Assembly: GCF_003268595.1 (NCBI RefSeq)
Contig: NZ_CP029797.1
Span: 3,245,501-3,309,500, forward strand
Origin: Paraliobacillus zengyii
GTDB taxonomy: Bacteria; Bacillota; Bacilli; Bacillales; Amphibacillaceae
Length of the DNA stretch: 64,000 nucleotides
Direction: 5' to 3'
Shown: positions 21,541-31,347 of the stretch, one piece after another
How positions within the stretch are numbered: the stretch's first letter is position 1
Layout: every line of letters starts with the position of its first letter
Notes under the pieces: model-generated
Database searches by the model: none
The model's input: only the letters and a program-made list of their open reading frames with translations
Told to the model about the DNA's origin: nothing
Made by a program: the position numbers and the translations under genes

Positions 21541-22731
21541 ATGTCTAGTATCATCATTGGGGCATTCATTTTTCTCATTCTACTATGGGTTGACTTTCAA
21601 ATAGGAAAAAGACACTTTCAAAAAAAGGCTCCCAAAGTTACTTTCCCATTAGAACCTACTAAATACGAGCTAATCACAAGAGGAGATATATTTTTTAAAC
21701 AATTATTTAAAGATGTGAAACAAGCGAAAACACGCATTTCTATCTCCTTTTTCACTGTCCGAAATGATCAAATTAGTAAAGATATGTTTAAATTGCTAAA
21801 GGAAAAAGCTGAGACTGGTGTGACAGTTAAGTTAAATGTGGACTGGTTTGGATCTATTACCTTAAAGAGAAAGTTAATAAAAGACTTGCGAGCTAGCGGT
21901 GTACATGTGCGTAAAAGTAATCCACCTTCTTTTCCATTCTTCTTTTATCGCCTTAACAGAAGAAATCATCGAAAAATAACGATAATCGATGATAACATTA
22001 GTTATCTTGGTGGCTTTAACGTTGGTAAAGAATATCTAGGTGCTGACCCAAAGTTAGGTGATTGGCGTGATTATCATATAAAACTAGTTGATAAACAAAT
22101 GGCTTTGCTATTACAAAATATTTTCGACTATGACTGGGAGATAGAAAATAAACCAGCCCTAGAGAGGAATCCGACTAAACCTTTAAAAGGAAATAAAAGC
22201 TTTACTATTCACATAACAGAAGCTGGACAACTAGAAGACTTGCTAGTGAAATGGTTACAGCAAGCAAAACACTCCATTAGCATTGGTTCTCCCTACTTTA
22301 TTCCAAGTGAACGCGTCTTCGATTGCTTATTACAAGCATGTGCGAAAGGTATAAATGTAACCGTACTTGTTCCCGCAAAAGCGGACCATCCGCTAGTTAA
22401 ACCAACTGCTTTCCCTTACTATCGTAAATTACTAGCGGCAGGAGGGTCCGTCCATTTTTACAACAATGGATTTTATCATGCAAAAATTAGTTTAATTGAC
22501 GATAACTGGGCTGATCTTGGAACTGCAAATTTTGATAAGCGTAGCCTTTTTTTAAACCAAGAGATTAACCTTAAAATGTCTGGTAACAAAGAAATGATTG
22601 CGCCAATCAAAGACGCTTTCTTAAAAGATCTTAAATCTAGTTTTCCTGCTACAGAAGATTACTTAAATAACCAATCCGTCAAAGCAAAAATTTCTTGTTG
22701 GATTGGCAAATTAGTTGAAGGCCTTTTGTAA
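21541..22731 (+). CDS. ywjE: Phospholipase D-family phosphatidyltransferase, ClsB/YwjE-like cardiolipin synthase
   Basis: Membrane-anchored PLD-superfamily enzyme, probably making cardiolipin from phosphatidylglycerol. A single N-terminal helix (5-20) precedes two HKD sites: NHRKITIIDDNISYLGGFN (His143, Lys145, Asp150) and YHAKISLIDDNWADLGTANF near residue 313. At 396 residues it matches B. subtilis YwjE (ClsB), which also has one anchor helix rather than the two of ClsA, and it lies in the same region near rpoE. Strong AAGGGGG ribosome site. One of few plus-strand genes in this half of the window. Confidence 0.88.
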   Translation: MSSIIIGAFIFLILLWVDFQIGKRHFQKKAPKVTFPLEPTKYELITRGDIFFKQLFKDVKQAKTRISISFFTVRNDQISKDMFKLLKEKAETGVTVKLNVDWFGSITLKRKLIKDLRASGVHVRKSNPPSFPFFFYRLNRRNHRKITIIDDNISYLGGFNVGKEYLGADPKLGDWRDYHIKLVDKQMALLLQNIFDYDWEIENKPALERNPTKPLKGNKSFTIHITEAGQLEDLLVKWLQQAKHSISIGSPYFIPSERVFDCLLQACAKGINVTVLVPAKADHPLVKPTAFPYYRKLLAAGGSVHFYNNGFYHAKISLIDDNWADLGTANFDKRSLFLNQEINLKMSGNKEMIAPIKDAFLKDLKSSFPATEDYLNNQSVKAKISCWIGKLVEGLL

Positions 22732-22754
22732 AAACAATCAGACTTGAAGCGCGA

Positions 22755-23540
22755 CTAGCGATACATCATCCAATATCCTATATCCTGAAATCCAAGACGC
22801 TTATAGATTTTTCCGGCATCTGGATTATTATAAAATAAACATAGTTGTTTCCCTTCAGCCAATAAATCCTGACAGAGCCTTGTTAAACAAGCTGTCGCAA
22901 GTCCTTGTTGTTTATAGCTTGGATCCGTTGCAACAGCTACTATCATTGCTGAACTACTATTTTCCGCAGCTGTAGAAGCAGAAGAAACCATTTTATTGCT
23001 TCGCTCAATATAATAGCCGCGCGTTACACCTTTGTCGAGATTTCGACGCTTGGCTTCAGGATCATATACTAGTTCATCAAACTCCGGCACCCGAATCAAA
23101 AATCCACCTAATTCGTCGATTTCGTTATATGTTATCTCCTTAACCTCTGATGTATCCATTTTTGATAAAGATGCATCATTGGTGCATTTCGCATAATATA
23201 GCTCCCGTTTAATTTTATATGTAATTTGTAAATGTGGCTCGATTTGGGCCGTTATTTCTTTCAATCCAGAAAGCAGCGGAGCATTTTGATCTGCATTAAT
23301 AATATCCGCAAATCCTTTTGCATCAAAGGCTCCTTGTGCATATGGAATGTAATTTTTTTCATATTTTAATAAAACAGCTCGCAACTGATTATATTCGTCA
23401 AAGTCTCCCCATACTTTCTGAAAATCTTGCGCATAACCGAAGGCTTCAATATCTCCAATAATAAATAAATTTTCTGCTGGTTTTTGTTGAATTAATGCTT
23501 GTGTAACAGCATCATCTTGTTCAGTCAATTGTCGAATCAT
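22755..23540 (-). CDS. GNAT family N-acetyltransferase
   Basis: A 261-residue protein with a poorly conserved N-terminal half (about 1-130) and a C-terminal GNAT domain. The acetyl-CoA loop is VATDPSYKQQGLATACLTRL (about 205-224, matching the R/QxxGxA pattern), and the closing strand-helix is LFYNNPDAGKIYKRLGFQDIG. Two-domain architecture is like other FR47-type acetyltransferases of Bacillaceae; the substrate is unknown. ATG start, with GAGGTGGGAACGCG upstream. Convergent with the ClsB-like gene (stops 23 bp apart), with repeat array 2 just upstream of its start. Confidence 0.82.
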   Translation of the reverse strand: MIRQLTEQDDAVTQALIQQKPAENLFIIGDIEAFGYAQDFQKVWGDFDEYNQLRAVLLKYEKNYIPYAQGAFDAKGFADIINADQNAPLLSGLKEITAQIEPHLQITYKIKRELYYAKCTNDASLSKMDTSEVKEITYNEIDELGGFLIRVPEFDELVYDPEAKRRNLDKGVTRGYYIERSNKMVSSASTAAENSSSAMIVAVATDPSYKQQGLATACLTRLCQDLLAEGKQLCLFYNNPDAGKIYKRLGFQDIGYWMMYR

Positions 23541-23646
23541 CGCGTTCCCACCTCGTTTTGTTAATCAGTACTAATATATTACCACAACTTTCTTGAAAAT
23601 TTTCCTTTATGTTGATAGAAATGAGCTACTATTCTGTTTCAGCTGA

Positions 23647-23878
23647 AATTAGCGCGTGCTCCGTCGGATTATGACTGCCTTCCGCCGAATTAATGCGTGC
23701 TCCGACGGATTATGACTGCCTTCCGCTGAATTAGCGCGCGCTCCGTCGGATTATTACGGGCTTCCGCTGAATTATTGCGCGCTCCGTCGGATTATGCCTG
23801 CCTTCCGCTGAATTAATGCGTGCTCCGTCGGATTATGCCTGCCTTCCGCTGAATTAGCGCGCGCTCCGACGGATTATA
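23647..23878 (+). repeat. Tandem array 2 of alternating 20/21-bp units
   Basis: About 11 units in the gap between argS and the GNAT gene. Here the alternation is strict: unit A, 20 bp, CTCCGWCGGATTAT plus a 6-base tail such as GACTGC or GCCTGC; unit B, 21 bp, CTTCCGCYGAATTA plus ATGCGTG or GCGCGCG. A and B together make a 41-bp period repeated five times with very few differences. Orientation is the same as arrays 1 and 3. The array ends 21 bp before the argS terminator and encodes no protein. Confidence 0.94.
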
Positions 23879-23898
23879 GGTTAAAAAATGCCTTATAT

Positions 23899-23947
23899 AA
23901 AAAAAGAAGATCCAGTCCATCTTCAAATGGACTGGATCTTCTTTTAT
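23899..23947 (-). terminator. Terminator of argS
   Basis: A perfect 19-bp stem (AAAAGAAGATCCAGTCCAT at 23902-23920 with its complement at 23927-23945) lies just past the argS stop, with T residues on the minus-strand side. Confidence 0.9.
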
Positions 23948-23952
23948 GAAAA

Positions 23953-25623
23953 TTACATGCTTTCTGGGGCTTTTACGCCAATTAACTGTAAACCATTTGC
24001 AATCGTGTATTTTACAGATTTCATTAAAGCCAATCTTGCTTTTGTACGCTCTGGATTCTCAGCATCTAAAACTTTTTCAGCATTATAGAAGCTATGCAAG
24101 GCTGACGCAACATCAAAGATATATTGTGTTAGACGATGTGGTGTTCTATTTTCAGCTGCATCGATAATTACTTGTGGAAATTCACCAATGCGCTTCAATA
24201 AATCTTCTTCTTTTTCAGAAACTAACAAGCTAGCATCAATGTTTTCATCTGTAAGGAAACCCTTTTCTTCTGCTTGACGAAGCATTGCACAGATTCTTGC
24301 ATGCGCGTATTGGACATAAAAAACCGGGTTATCATTTGATTCAGATTTAGCTAAATCCATATCAAAGTCTAAATGTGAATCGCTTGAGCGCATAACGAAG
24401 AAATAACGCATTGCATCGACGCCTACTTCTTCCATCAATTCACGCAATGTTACAGCCTTTCCTGTTCGCTTACTCATTTTGACTTTCTCACCATTTTCAA
24501 ATAGGTTAACCATTTGGATAATCTCTACTTCAAGCGTTTCTGATTCATAACCTAATGCCTGGATAGCAGCGCGCATTCTTGGAATATAACCATGATGATC
24601 AGCACCCCAAATATTAATTAATGTTTTAAAACCACGCTCTAATTTATTATTATGGTAAGCGATATCTGGTGTTAAATACGTGTACGTTCCATCATTTTTA
24701 ATAAGTACACGGTCTTTATCGTCACCAAAATCAGTAGTACGGAACCAAGTTGCACCGTCCTCTTCAAAAGTGTGTCCCTTATCCTTTAGTAAAGCTAAAG
24801 TAGGAGCTATTTTACCATCATCATAAAGAGATGTTTCTGAGAACCATTGGTCAAAGTTCACTCGGAATTCTGATAAATCTTTTTCCAGTTTTTTAATCTC
24901 ATATTTCAAGCCATATTCTTTGAAAAATTCTAATCGTTCTTCTTCCGGTTTATTAGCCCACTCATCTTTATAAGCATCAACTAATTCCTCGCCAAGCGCA
25001 ATAATATCTTTACCATGGTAACCATCTTCAGGCATCGCCGTGTCTTTTCCTAGCGCTTGCATATATCTTGCTTGAACAGATTTAGCAAGGTTATTTATTT
25101 GGTTACCAGCATCATTAATATAATATTCACGTTCGACATCATAACCAGCCGCATCAAGAATATTACAAAGTGAATCACCTACTGAAGCGCCACGCGCATG
25201 CCCAAGGTGTAAGTCCCCTGTTGGGTTTGCTGACACAAATTCAACTTGGACTTTATGGCCTAACGCCGCTTCTGATCGTCCGTAATTGTCGCCCTCTTTT
25301 AATATAACTGGGATTAGACGCGTTAAATACGTATTATCCATGAAAATATTAATGAATCCTGGTCCAGCAATTTCTACTTTCATAATCGAAGCTTCCATTG
25401 TATCTAATGCAGCTACAATTTCATCTGCAATCTGTTTCGGTGCTTTCTTAGCAATTCGTGCTAGCTGCATGGCGATGTTTGTTGCGTAGTCTCCATGTCC
25501 TTTGTCTTTTGGTTGTTCCAGTACAATAGCAGGCAATTCTGCTTCTGTTGCTAATTCTGCTTTAAGTACAGCTTGTTTAATCTCTGTTTTTAATCTTTCT
25601 TGCATTTCTTGCATAATATTCAT
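23953..25623 (-). CDS. argS: Arginyl-tRNA synthetase
   Basis: Class I synthetase charging tRNA-Arg. The 556-residue protein has the N-terminal additional domain (about 1-90), the HIGH-type motif [19 protein letters not shown] (about 128-146), the KMSK-type motif [17 protein letters not shown] near residue 370, and a C-terminal anticodon-binding helical domain. The start codon overlaps the ywiB stop (TAATG), with GGAGG upstream, so the two are translationally coupled as in B. subtilis. No T-box leader is visible. Confidence 0.97.
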   Translation of the reverse strand: MNIMQEMQERLKTEIKQAVLKAELATEAELPAIVLEQPKDKGHGDYATNIAMQLARIAKKAPKQIADEIVAALDTMEASIMKVEIAGPGFINIFMDNTYLTRLIPVILKEGDNYGRSEAALGHKVQVEFVSANPTGDLHLGHARGASVGDSLCNILDAAGYDVEREYYINDAGNQINNLAKSVQARYMQALGKDTAMPEDGYHGKDIIALGEELVDAYKDEWANKPEEERLEFFKEYGLKYEIKKLEKDLSEFRVNFDQWFSETSLYDDGKIAPTLALLKDKGHTFEEDGATWFRTTDFGDDKDRVLIKNDGTYTYLTPDIAYHNNKLERGFKTLINIWGADHHGYIPRMRAAIQALGYESETLEVEIIQMVNLFENGEKVKMSKRTGKAVTLRELMEEVGVDAMRYFFVMRSSDSHLDFDMDLAKSESNDNPVFYVQYAHARICAMLRQAEEKGFLTDENIDASLLVSEKEEDLLKRIGEFPQVIIDAAENRTPHRLTQYIFDVASALHSFYNAEKVLDAENPERTKARLALMKSVKYTIANGLQLIGVKAPESM

Positions 25624-26057
25624 TACGAAACCTCCTTGAAAGTCAATGTTAATCGGTGTCTTCGCTCACCTTCACCATTTATTTTTGTGGTATAACTAAT
25701 AAACAGTTTTCCTGAACGCGCTCCATTTGGTTGCTGAAAAGTAATTTGATCTGTGTGGGTTTCCATATGTATCGTACCAAATTCATGGTGATAGATATTT
25801 TCCGTACGTTGTTTCATCTTAAATTGTTGGTGCATCGTCACAGCGCCTGTTCGCTTGATACTAACTTTATCATCTGTAATGGTAATAAATGCATCGACGT
25901 CAGCTTGTTCTTCTTGATGCTCCGTGAAGCGAATTGCCGCAATCGCACCCTTTTGAATAAATGAGCCTGTCTCTTCGACGACCGTTCTTGTCTTATCACT
26001 AAGCTCACGAATTTCTGTAACTAACTTAATTGTAACAGGGATTTGTTCACTTTCCAT
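25623..26057 (-). CDS. ywiB: YwiB family beta-barrel protein (DUF1934)
   Basis: A 144-residue protein rich in alternating hydrophobic strands, with the family stretches [17 protein letters not shown] and [13 protein letters not shown] in the middle and [20 protein letters not shown] near the end. DUF1934/YwiB proteins form a small calycin-like beta barrel of unknown function. The gene is upstream of and overlaps argS by one base, its constant partner in Bacillaceae, suggesting co-expression with arginyl-tRNA synthetase. ATG behind GAGGGTGA. Confidence 0.9.
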   Translation of the reverse strand: MESEQIPVTIKLVTEIRELSDKTRTVVEETGSFIQKGAIAAIRFTEHQEEQADVDAFITITDDKVSIKRTGAVTMHQQFKMKQRTENIYHHEFGTIHMETHTDQITFQQPNGARSGKLFISYTTKINGEGERRHRLTLTFKEVS

Positions 26058-26149
26058 TGTATCACCCTCACTAACTAGATAACCTTAAGTATAAGAAGGT
26101 TTTCAATTAAACTCAACCCTCTTTTTATTTAGACCTTTTTGTAAACTTT

Positions 26150-26640
26150 AATTTTTTAAAAGATTGTTGAGATAAATCGATAAACTCTGTAATGATCCCG
26201 CTTTGGATATACACTACGCTTTCCGCAGGCACGTCTTCAGCTAACTTCGTATAGCAAAAAGCGTTTTACGAAGTGGATCTTCAGATCGCGCTGTTCCTGC
26301 AGGAGTCTTCGTGTATTTCCGTCGATAGTCGAACAGATTTATCAGAGGTATTAGACCAACAATAACAGACTTTTATACTTTCTTAAGAAAAACCATACAA
26401 AACGAAGGAAAAACGCGAGACTCCTATGGTAAAGGAACAGTCTGAAGACCCCGCAGTGAGCGTTTTTTGGACCTGCGATTACTCGGCCCATCGAAAACAT
26501 TTGCTCGCGAGGAGGCTGAAGCGTTCTCCATGGAAAGCGAGTGTTTTTCCGCAGTGGCAGAATAAAACTGCACTTATAAAGAATAGAACAAATTCTCAAT
26601 AATGTTAAGTCGGCATATATATCTTTCACTAATCTCTAAA
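26150..26640. repeat. Paired hairpin-repeat locus 2
   Basis: Between ywiB and speE. The plus-oriented copy (about 26195-26335) has ACGCTTTCCGCAGGCACG, TTCAGCTAACTTCG, an inner stem (ACTTCGTA with TACGAAGT), GGATCTTCAG, CTGTTCCTGCAGGAGTC, and outer arms ATACAC and GTGTAT. The reversed copy (about 26405-26580) has GCGAGACTCCTATGG, GGACCTGCGATTACTCGGCC, GAGGAGGCTGAAGCG and CCATGGAAAGCGAG; it is about 90 percent alike to the copy at 52885-53055. The left flank AAAAGATTGTTGAG matches loci 1 and 5. An open frame across the reversed copy is not considered a gene. Confidence 0.8.
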
Positions 26641-26669
26641 AGAAACAAGATTTACGAAAAGGGTCTTAC

Positions 26670-26715
26670 AAATGGAATAGAAGCACTTCTACTGATATAG
26701 AAGCGCTACAAATTT
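26670..26715 (-). terminator. Terminator of speE
   Basis: AGCACTTCTA (26682-26691) pairs with TAGAAGCGCT (26698-26707) with one G-U pair, directly downstream of the speE stop on the minus strand. The T tract is weak (TCTATTCC). Confidence 0.55.
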
Positions 26716-26722
26716 TATTCCT

Positions 26723-27553
26723 TTATTTTTCTGTTAAATCTTTAACGAATTTCGGTAAAGCAAAACTAGCTTTATGGATTTCTTCTGTATAATATTTAGT
26801 CTCTATCTCATGGAAACGTTCAGGCTTTACTTCTAATGGATTGTACTGTTTACTTCCAATTGTAAACGTCCATAAACCACTTGGATACGTAGGAATGTTA
26901 GCCGTATATAATTTAGTAATCGGAAAAATCTCTTCGACGTCATGGTAAACTTGCTTAATTAAATCTGCCTTAAACCAAGGATTATCTGATTGCGCGACGA
27001 AAATACCGTCTGACTTTAATGCTTTAGATATTCCAGCATAAAATCCTTTTGAAAACAGATTAACAGCTGGGCCTACTGGTTCAGTTGAATCTACCATAAT
27101 GACATCATACATTGCTTCACTTTCAGCGATATGCATAAAACCATCAATTACCTTTACTTCCACACGCGGATCATCTAACTTACCAGCTATTCCCGGTAAA
27201 AATTTCTTTGAGTACTCAATTACTTTACCATCAATTTCAACTAAAATCGCTTTTTCAACGGACGGGTGTTTTAAAATTTCACGAATGACACCACCATCGC
27301 CTCCACCTACTACTAAAACATGTTTCGGATTTGGATGCGTGAACAACGGAACATGCGTAATCATCTCATGATAAACAAATTCATCTTTCTCTGTTGTCAT
27401 AACCATTCCATCTAATACAAGCATATTTCCCCATTCGTTTGTTTCTATCATATCTAACTGTTGAAAATCTGTTTTCTCCGTATGTAATGTCTGTTTAACC
27501 TTTGCTGAAATACTGAAATCCTTTGTTTGTTTCTCTGTATACCATAAATCCAT
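26723..27553 (-). CDS. speE: Spermidine synthase
   Basis: Transfers the aminopropyl group of decarboxylated SAM to putrescine. The 276-residue protein starts [19 protein letters not shown], a typical SpeE N-terminus, and has [20 protein letters not shown] (SAM-binding, about 82-101), the gate/catalytic stretch [11 protein letters not shown] and the [13 protein letters not shown] signature. ATG behind AAAGGAGA. In B. subtilis agmatinase (speB) follows in the operon; no speB is present here, so putrescine must come from elsewhere. Divergent from the PBP gene. Confidence 0.95.
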   Translation of the reverse strand: MDLWYTEKQTKDFSISAKVKQTLHTEKTDFQQLDMIETNEWGNMLVLDGMVMTTEKDEFVYHEMITHVPLFTHPNPKHVLVVGGGDGGVIREILKHPSVEKAILVEIDGKVIEYSKKFLPGIAGKLDDPRVEVKVIDGFMHIAESEAMYDVIMVDSTEPVGPAVNLFSKGFYAGISKALKSDGIFVAQSDNPWFKADLIKQVYHDVEEIFPITKLYTANIPTYPSGLWTFTIGSKQYNPLEVKPERFHEIETKYYTEEIHKASFALPKFVKDLTEK

Positions 27554-27764
27554 ATGTCTATCTCCTTTGGCTTTTAAATCTATATTACAACTACTTATTT
27601 AATGTTTCAAACAAACTAATTTTAGAGAGTTTAATAAAAAAAGCAAGTGTTTTCTTTTTTTTCATAAAATTTGTCGAATATATACGTTTATTTATGGATA
27701 GTTTTCACCATAATGATACTACTATCCAGAGCGATATTGGCTGTATAAAGGAGTTTTAACAAAA

Positions 27765-29762
27765 ATGAAGAAGTTATTCAAACATAAATTCAAAAAGTTA
27801 GGTGACAGACCCCCTCGCTGGATTGTAAGAAGTTTTTATATTGGATCGCTTTCGATCATTATTTTCGCATTGTCCATTTACATATATGCGCTCGTTCTGG
27901 GAGCGCCTCCTTTAACGACCATTCAAAACACCATTTATTACAGTCAAGACGGAACCAAAATAGGTGAAGAATTAGGTGTAGTTAATCGTTATTGGGTTGA
28001 TTTAGAAGAAATTAATCCGACACTAATTGACGCAACTTTACAAGCAGAGGATCAAAATTTTCATAGTCACCACGGCTTTGATTTGAAGCGAATTCTAGCT
28101 GCAGTGTTAGTTAATATAAAAACTGGTTCAATGAAAGAAGGGGCGAGCACCATTACCCAGCAATATGCACGGAACCTCTACTTATCACATGAAAAAACAT
28201 GGTCGAGAAAGATAAAAGAAGCCTTTTATACCATCCGCTTAGAAATCTTCTATAGTAAAGATGAATTGTTGGAAGGCTACCTTAATACGATTTATTATGG
28301 TCATGGTGCCTACGGAATTGAAACTGCTAGCCAATATTTCTTTGAAAAAGAAAGTAGTGACCTAACGCTTGCAGAAGCGACACTATTAGCTGGCATACCG
28401 AATAGTCCAAGCTACTATTCACCAATCAATCATTATGATCAAGCAAAAGAACGTCAGCAGCACATTCTATCTTTATTAGCTGAGGAAGAAATGATAACCG
28501 AACAAACAGCTTTTTTGACTGAAAGAGAAGATCTACAAATCAATAGTGAATTGCCAACTACTTCGGATTCAATCGCACCTTATTTCCAAGATATCGTATT
28601 AGCTGAGATGGAAGCAATATTAGAAAAAGAGTCCGACGTTATTCGTACTAGTGGGTACCATGTTTATACAACACTAGACGAAACCCATCAAGAGAAATTA
28701 GACCAAACAGCAGCTAGCCAAATTAGTGAGAGTAGTGCGTTGCAAATTGGCGGCATTGCAATGGACCCGTCAACAGGTGCTATTACAGGCTTAATAGGTG
28801 GTAAGAACTATTCAGAAAGTCCTTATAATAGAGCCGTTCAAGCAAAACGGATGGTTGGTTCTACTTTTAAACCTTTCTTATATTATAGTGCATTGACAAA
28901 TGGTTATACGGCGGCCACAACATTAATGAGTAAGCCAACTACCTTTGTGTTAGCTGATGGGAGTAGTTATCAACCTAGTAACTACAATGGCTATTATGCC
29001 GATAAACCTGTCACTTTAGCGCAAGCATTGGCGGTAAGTGATAATATCTATGCGGTAAAAACGAATATTTTCTTAACACCAAAACGTCTGATTGATACAA
29101 CACGTACATTTGGTATTACAAGTGAGCTTGAAGCTGTACCTTCTCTTGCTTTAGGAACTGCATCCATAAGTGTGAAAGAAATGGTAACTGCCTATAGCAT
29201 GTTGGCAAATGGCGGTAACTCTTTATCACCTCACACCATTGAAAAAATAACCGATTCTAAAGGGAAGGTTGTTTATCAACGTCCAAAACAAGTGAAAGAA
29301 CAAGTGCTTGATCCACAGCAAACTTTTATCTTAAATCAATTAATGACAGGTATGTTCAACCCTTCTTTAAATGGTTATATGCATGTCACAGGAGAATCAA
29401 TCGTAGATCAATTACATCATACGTATGCAGGAAAGTCAGGTACCACCGAGACTGACAGTTGGATGATTGGTTATAGCCCACAACTAGTTATGGGGGTTTG
29501 GACAGGCTATGACGATAACAGGACGATTGATAAAACAATCGAACAACAGGCTGCCAAGCAAATATGGGCCGATTTTATGGAAGGTGTTCATACGAACCTA
29601 CCTGTTGAAAATTTTGAGGTACCTGCTGGTATTGTCGCGGCATATATTGATCCTACTATTGGCGAATTAGCTACTCCATACTGTGAAAACAAACAGCTTA
29701 TGTATTTCGTTGAGGGAACAGTTCCAGAACATTATTGCTCTGTTCATCGGCCAGAAGGATAA
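27765..29762 (+). CDS. pbpG: Class A penicillin-binding protein (PbpG/PBP2d-like)
   Basis: Bifunctional glycosyltransferase-transpeptidase for peptidoglycan synthesis, anchored by one N-terminal helix (about 24-46). The GT51 domain shows AEDQNFHSHHGFD (Glu95) and GASTITQQYARNLY; the transpeptidase domain has GSTFKP (Ser366, Lys369), SDN near 427 and KSGTTETD near 562. At 665 residues with a short tail it fits B. subtilis PbpG (YwhE), which is made in the forespore under sigma-F and shares the synteny beside speE. I could not assign a sigma-F promoter by eye. ATG with AAAGGAG upstream. Confidence 0.9.
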   Translation: MKKLFKHKFKKLGDRPPRWIVRSFYIGSLSIIIFALSIYIYALVLGAPPLTTIQNTIYYSQDGTKIGEELGVVNRYWVDLEEINPTLIDATLQAEDQNFHSHHGFDLKRILAAVLVNIKTGSMKEGASTITQQYARNLYLSHEKTWSRKIKEAFYTIRLEIFYSKDELLEGYLNTIYYGHGAYGIETASQYFFEKESSDLTLAEATLLAGIPNSPSYYSPINHYDQAKERQQHILSLLAEEEMITEQTAFLTEREDLQINSELPTTSDSIAPYFQDIVLAEMEAILEKESDVIRTSGYHVYTTLDETHQEKLDQTAASQISESSALQIGGIAMDPSTGAITGLIGGKNYSESPYNRAVQAKRMVGSTFKPFLYYSALTNGYTAATTLMSKPTTFVLADGSSYQPSNYNGYYADKPVTLAQALAVSDNIYAVKTNIFLTPKRLIDTTRTFGITSELEAVPSLALGTASISVKEMVTAYSMLANGGNSLSPHTIEKITDSKGKVVYQRPKQVKEQVLDPQQTFILNQLMTGMFNPSLNGYMHVTGESIVDQLHHTYAGKSGTTETDSWMIGYSPQLVMGVWTGYDDNRTIDKTIEQQAAKQIWADFMEGVHTNLPVENFEVPAGIVAAYIDPTIGELATPYCENKQLMYFVEGTVPEHYCSVHRPEG

Positions 29763-29879
29763 ATTAATATATACGAATTCAACTTTCTCATTTAAAAATA
29801 AGCGCTAATCATTGGCCGTGTTGCGTTTGGATTATATTTGTTCTATTATGTGACATTCCTTAAACAGATCTGATTTCTG

Positions 29880-30410
29880 TCAATGACAGAATTTATATAG
29901 ACTCTTTCGTAACTGCCATGTTGATTTCCGCTTCAGGCCGTCGCTTTCCGCGGGCAAATGTTTTCGGTGGGGCGAGTAATCGCAGTCCCAAGTCTTCAGC
30001 TAACTCCGTAAAGCACAAATCGCTTTACGGAGTGGATCTTCAGATCTTGCTTTTAAAGTCTGTACAGCGACGGAAGCGAATAGGTTACACTTTATTTGGA
30101 AAAGTACATGCTCTTCCAATAAGAGTATCGAAAATTTCACTTAATACGCTTGTTTATTATATTGCAATATAAGAAGGAGGGCGTAAAATAATTACAAGTC
30201 GAAAAGATTAGCTATCAAGCGAAGGAAGAAATGGCTTGAGACTCCTGTGGGAACAGCACAAACCGAAGATCCTCTATGGAAGCGATTTTTGCTTCTATAG
30301 ATAGCTGAGGTTGTGCCCACGGAAAGGGAAAGCCTTTTCTGACGCAGCGAGGACTAAGCATAAACTCTAACTACGACAGAGTTTATGTCAAGTTCGTCAG
30401 TTGCGTACGA
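29880..30410. repeat. Paired hairpin-repeat locus 3
   Basis: Between the convergent PBP and ywhD genes. The plus copy (about 29928-30082) begins TTCCGCTTCAGGCCGTCGC and ends GCGACGGAAGCGAA, making a complementary outer stem; inside are CAGTCCCAAGTCTTCAGC, an ACTCCGTAAAGC / GCTTTACGGAGT stem and GGATCTTCAGATC. The reversed copy (about 30216-30350) has GAGACTCCTGTGGGAACAGC, CCGAAGATCC, and CCACGGAAAGGGAAAGCC. No gene is supported; an open frame at 29918-30172 is just the repeat read through. Confidence 0.78.
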
Positions 30411-30446
30411 AGAAAAAGGATTCTGCTCTCTGCAGAATCCTTTTTT
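30411..30446. terminator. Bidirectional terminator at the 3' end of ywhD
   Basis: AAAAAGGATTCTGC (30413-30426) pairs with GCAGAATCCTTTTT (30432-30445) with a 5-base loop; T tracts occur on both strands, so it can also stop plus-strand read-through from the PBP gene. Confidence 0.9.
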
Positions 30447-30453
30447 GTGCGTG

Positions 30454-30978
30454 CTATTGTGCTGGGAGTGCATCTTTTAATTCATCCGGTGCATTTTCCC
30501 ACATTTTCGGATCAAATTCACGTAAAAAATCAGCTAATAATTTCTTCGATGCATCATCCATATGTTCTACTATATAGTAGCCTTTCATGGACTTATCCAT
30601 ATGTGTAACATGCTCAGGCATTGATTTGTAAGCCCGCTTGATTGATCGATCTACACGAACTTCACTACCTGCAACACCATGGTAATATGGACCATTCTCG
30701 CCTCGTTCAACGGTTACCCAGACAATCCAATATAAAAGGCCGTTTGGCACTTCATCTTTGTTTGGTAGAAATTTCACGCGTCGCTCGATTTCACTTCTGG
30801 CATGCATCGCACCCATATCAACAAAAGCATGGCTTTCATTTGGATCAATAATTACTGGTGATATATTTTCCAAACTAACTGAACCAACACCATAACCACC
30901 ATGACCTGCTGTCGAATCGTCTTTCATTATTGTAAAAGCATTACTTTTCTTTTGCTTTGATCCATCTTCATTAGACAT
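30454..30978 (-). CDS. ywhD: YwhD family protein
   Basis: A 174-residue protein of the YwhD family, with no known biochemical role. Recognisable stretches are SNAFTIMKDDSTAGHGGYGV, FVDMGAMHARSEIERRVKFL and WIVWVTVERGENGPYYHGVAG. It has no signal peptide or membrane segment and seems a compact cytosolic protein. ATG behind AGGAGG. Its place beside a 4-oxalocrotonate tautomerase gene (divergent here) is as in B. subtilis, where ywhB and ywhD are near neighbours. Confidence 0.9.
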   Translation of the reverse strand: MSNEDGSKQKKSNAFTIMKDDSTAGHGGYGVGSVSLENISPVIIDPNESHAFVDMGAMHARSEIERRVKFLPNKDEVPNGLLYWIVWVTVERGENGPYYHGVAGSEVRVDRSIKRAYKSMPEHVTHMDKSMKGYYIVEHMDDASKKLLADFLREFDPKMWENAPDELKDALPAQ

Positions 30979-31117
30979 AATTAAAATCCTCCTACATGAC
31001 TTCTCTTATATGGTGTTATTGTAGCATATTGCGTAACCATTTTTCATCTTGCAAACCTCAGAAATGAATTCACATCCTAATTTAAGTATAATGGTGATAG
31101 AAAAGGAGTGAATTATT

Positions 31118-31300
31118 ATGCCATACGTTACAGTAAAAATGTTAGAGGGCCGAACAGACGACCAAAAGAAAGCACTCATAGAAAAGGTTACAGAGGCAGT
31201 TAGTGAAACAACTGGAGCTTCCAAAGAGAAAGTCGTTGTATTTATTGAAGATATTGATAAAAGTCAATATGGTGTCGGTGGTAAACGTCTGATAGATTAA
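31118..31300 (+). CDS. ywhB: 4-oxalocrotonate tautomerase family protein (YwhB-like)
   Basis: A 60-residue tautomerase subunit with the catalytic Pro directly after the initiator Met (MPYVTVKMLEGRTDDQKK). The family assembles as hexamers. The C-terminal segment VFIEDIDKSQYGVGGKRL corresponds to the 4-OT region that shapes the active site. B. subtilis YwhB has the same size and synteny beside ywhD; its physiological substrate is unknown, so the aromatic-degradation function of the name should not be assumed. Clear AAAAGGAG ribosome site. Confidence 0.92.
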   Translation: MPYVTVKMLEGRTDDQKKALIEKVTEAVSETTGASKEKVVVFIEDIDKSQYGVGGKRLID

Positions 31301-31306
31301 TGAATA

Positions 31307-31346
31307 GAAAACCCTAGTAACGTAACCATACGTAACTAGGGTTTTC
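31307..31346. terminator. Bidirectional terminator between ywhB and the ABC permease
   Basis: AAAACCCTAGT (31308-31318) pairs with ACTAGGGTTTT (31335-31345); the loop contains a further ACGTA/TACGT pairing. It serves two convergent genes. Confidence 0.88.
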
Positions 31347-31347
31347 T

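Noticed and set aside
26351..26629. Open frame of 92 codons in hairpin locus 2
   Set aside because: It is the reversed hairpin copy read through; the near-identical copy at 52885-53055 does not keep the frame, and no ribosome site is present.
29918..30172. Open frame of 84 codons in hairpin locus 3
   Set aside because: It covers a hairpin repeat; the arginine- and serine-rich product reflects the repeat sequence.
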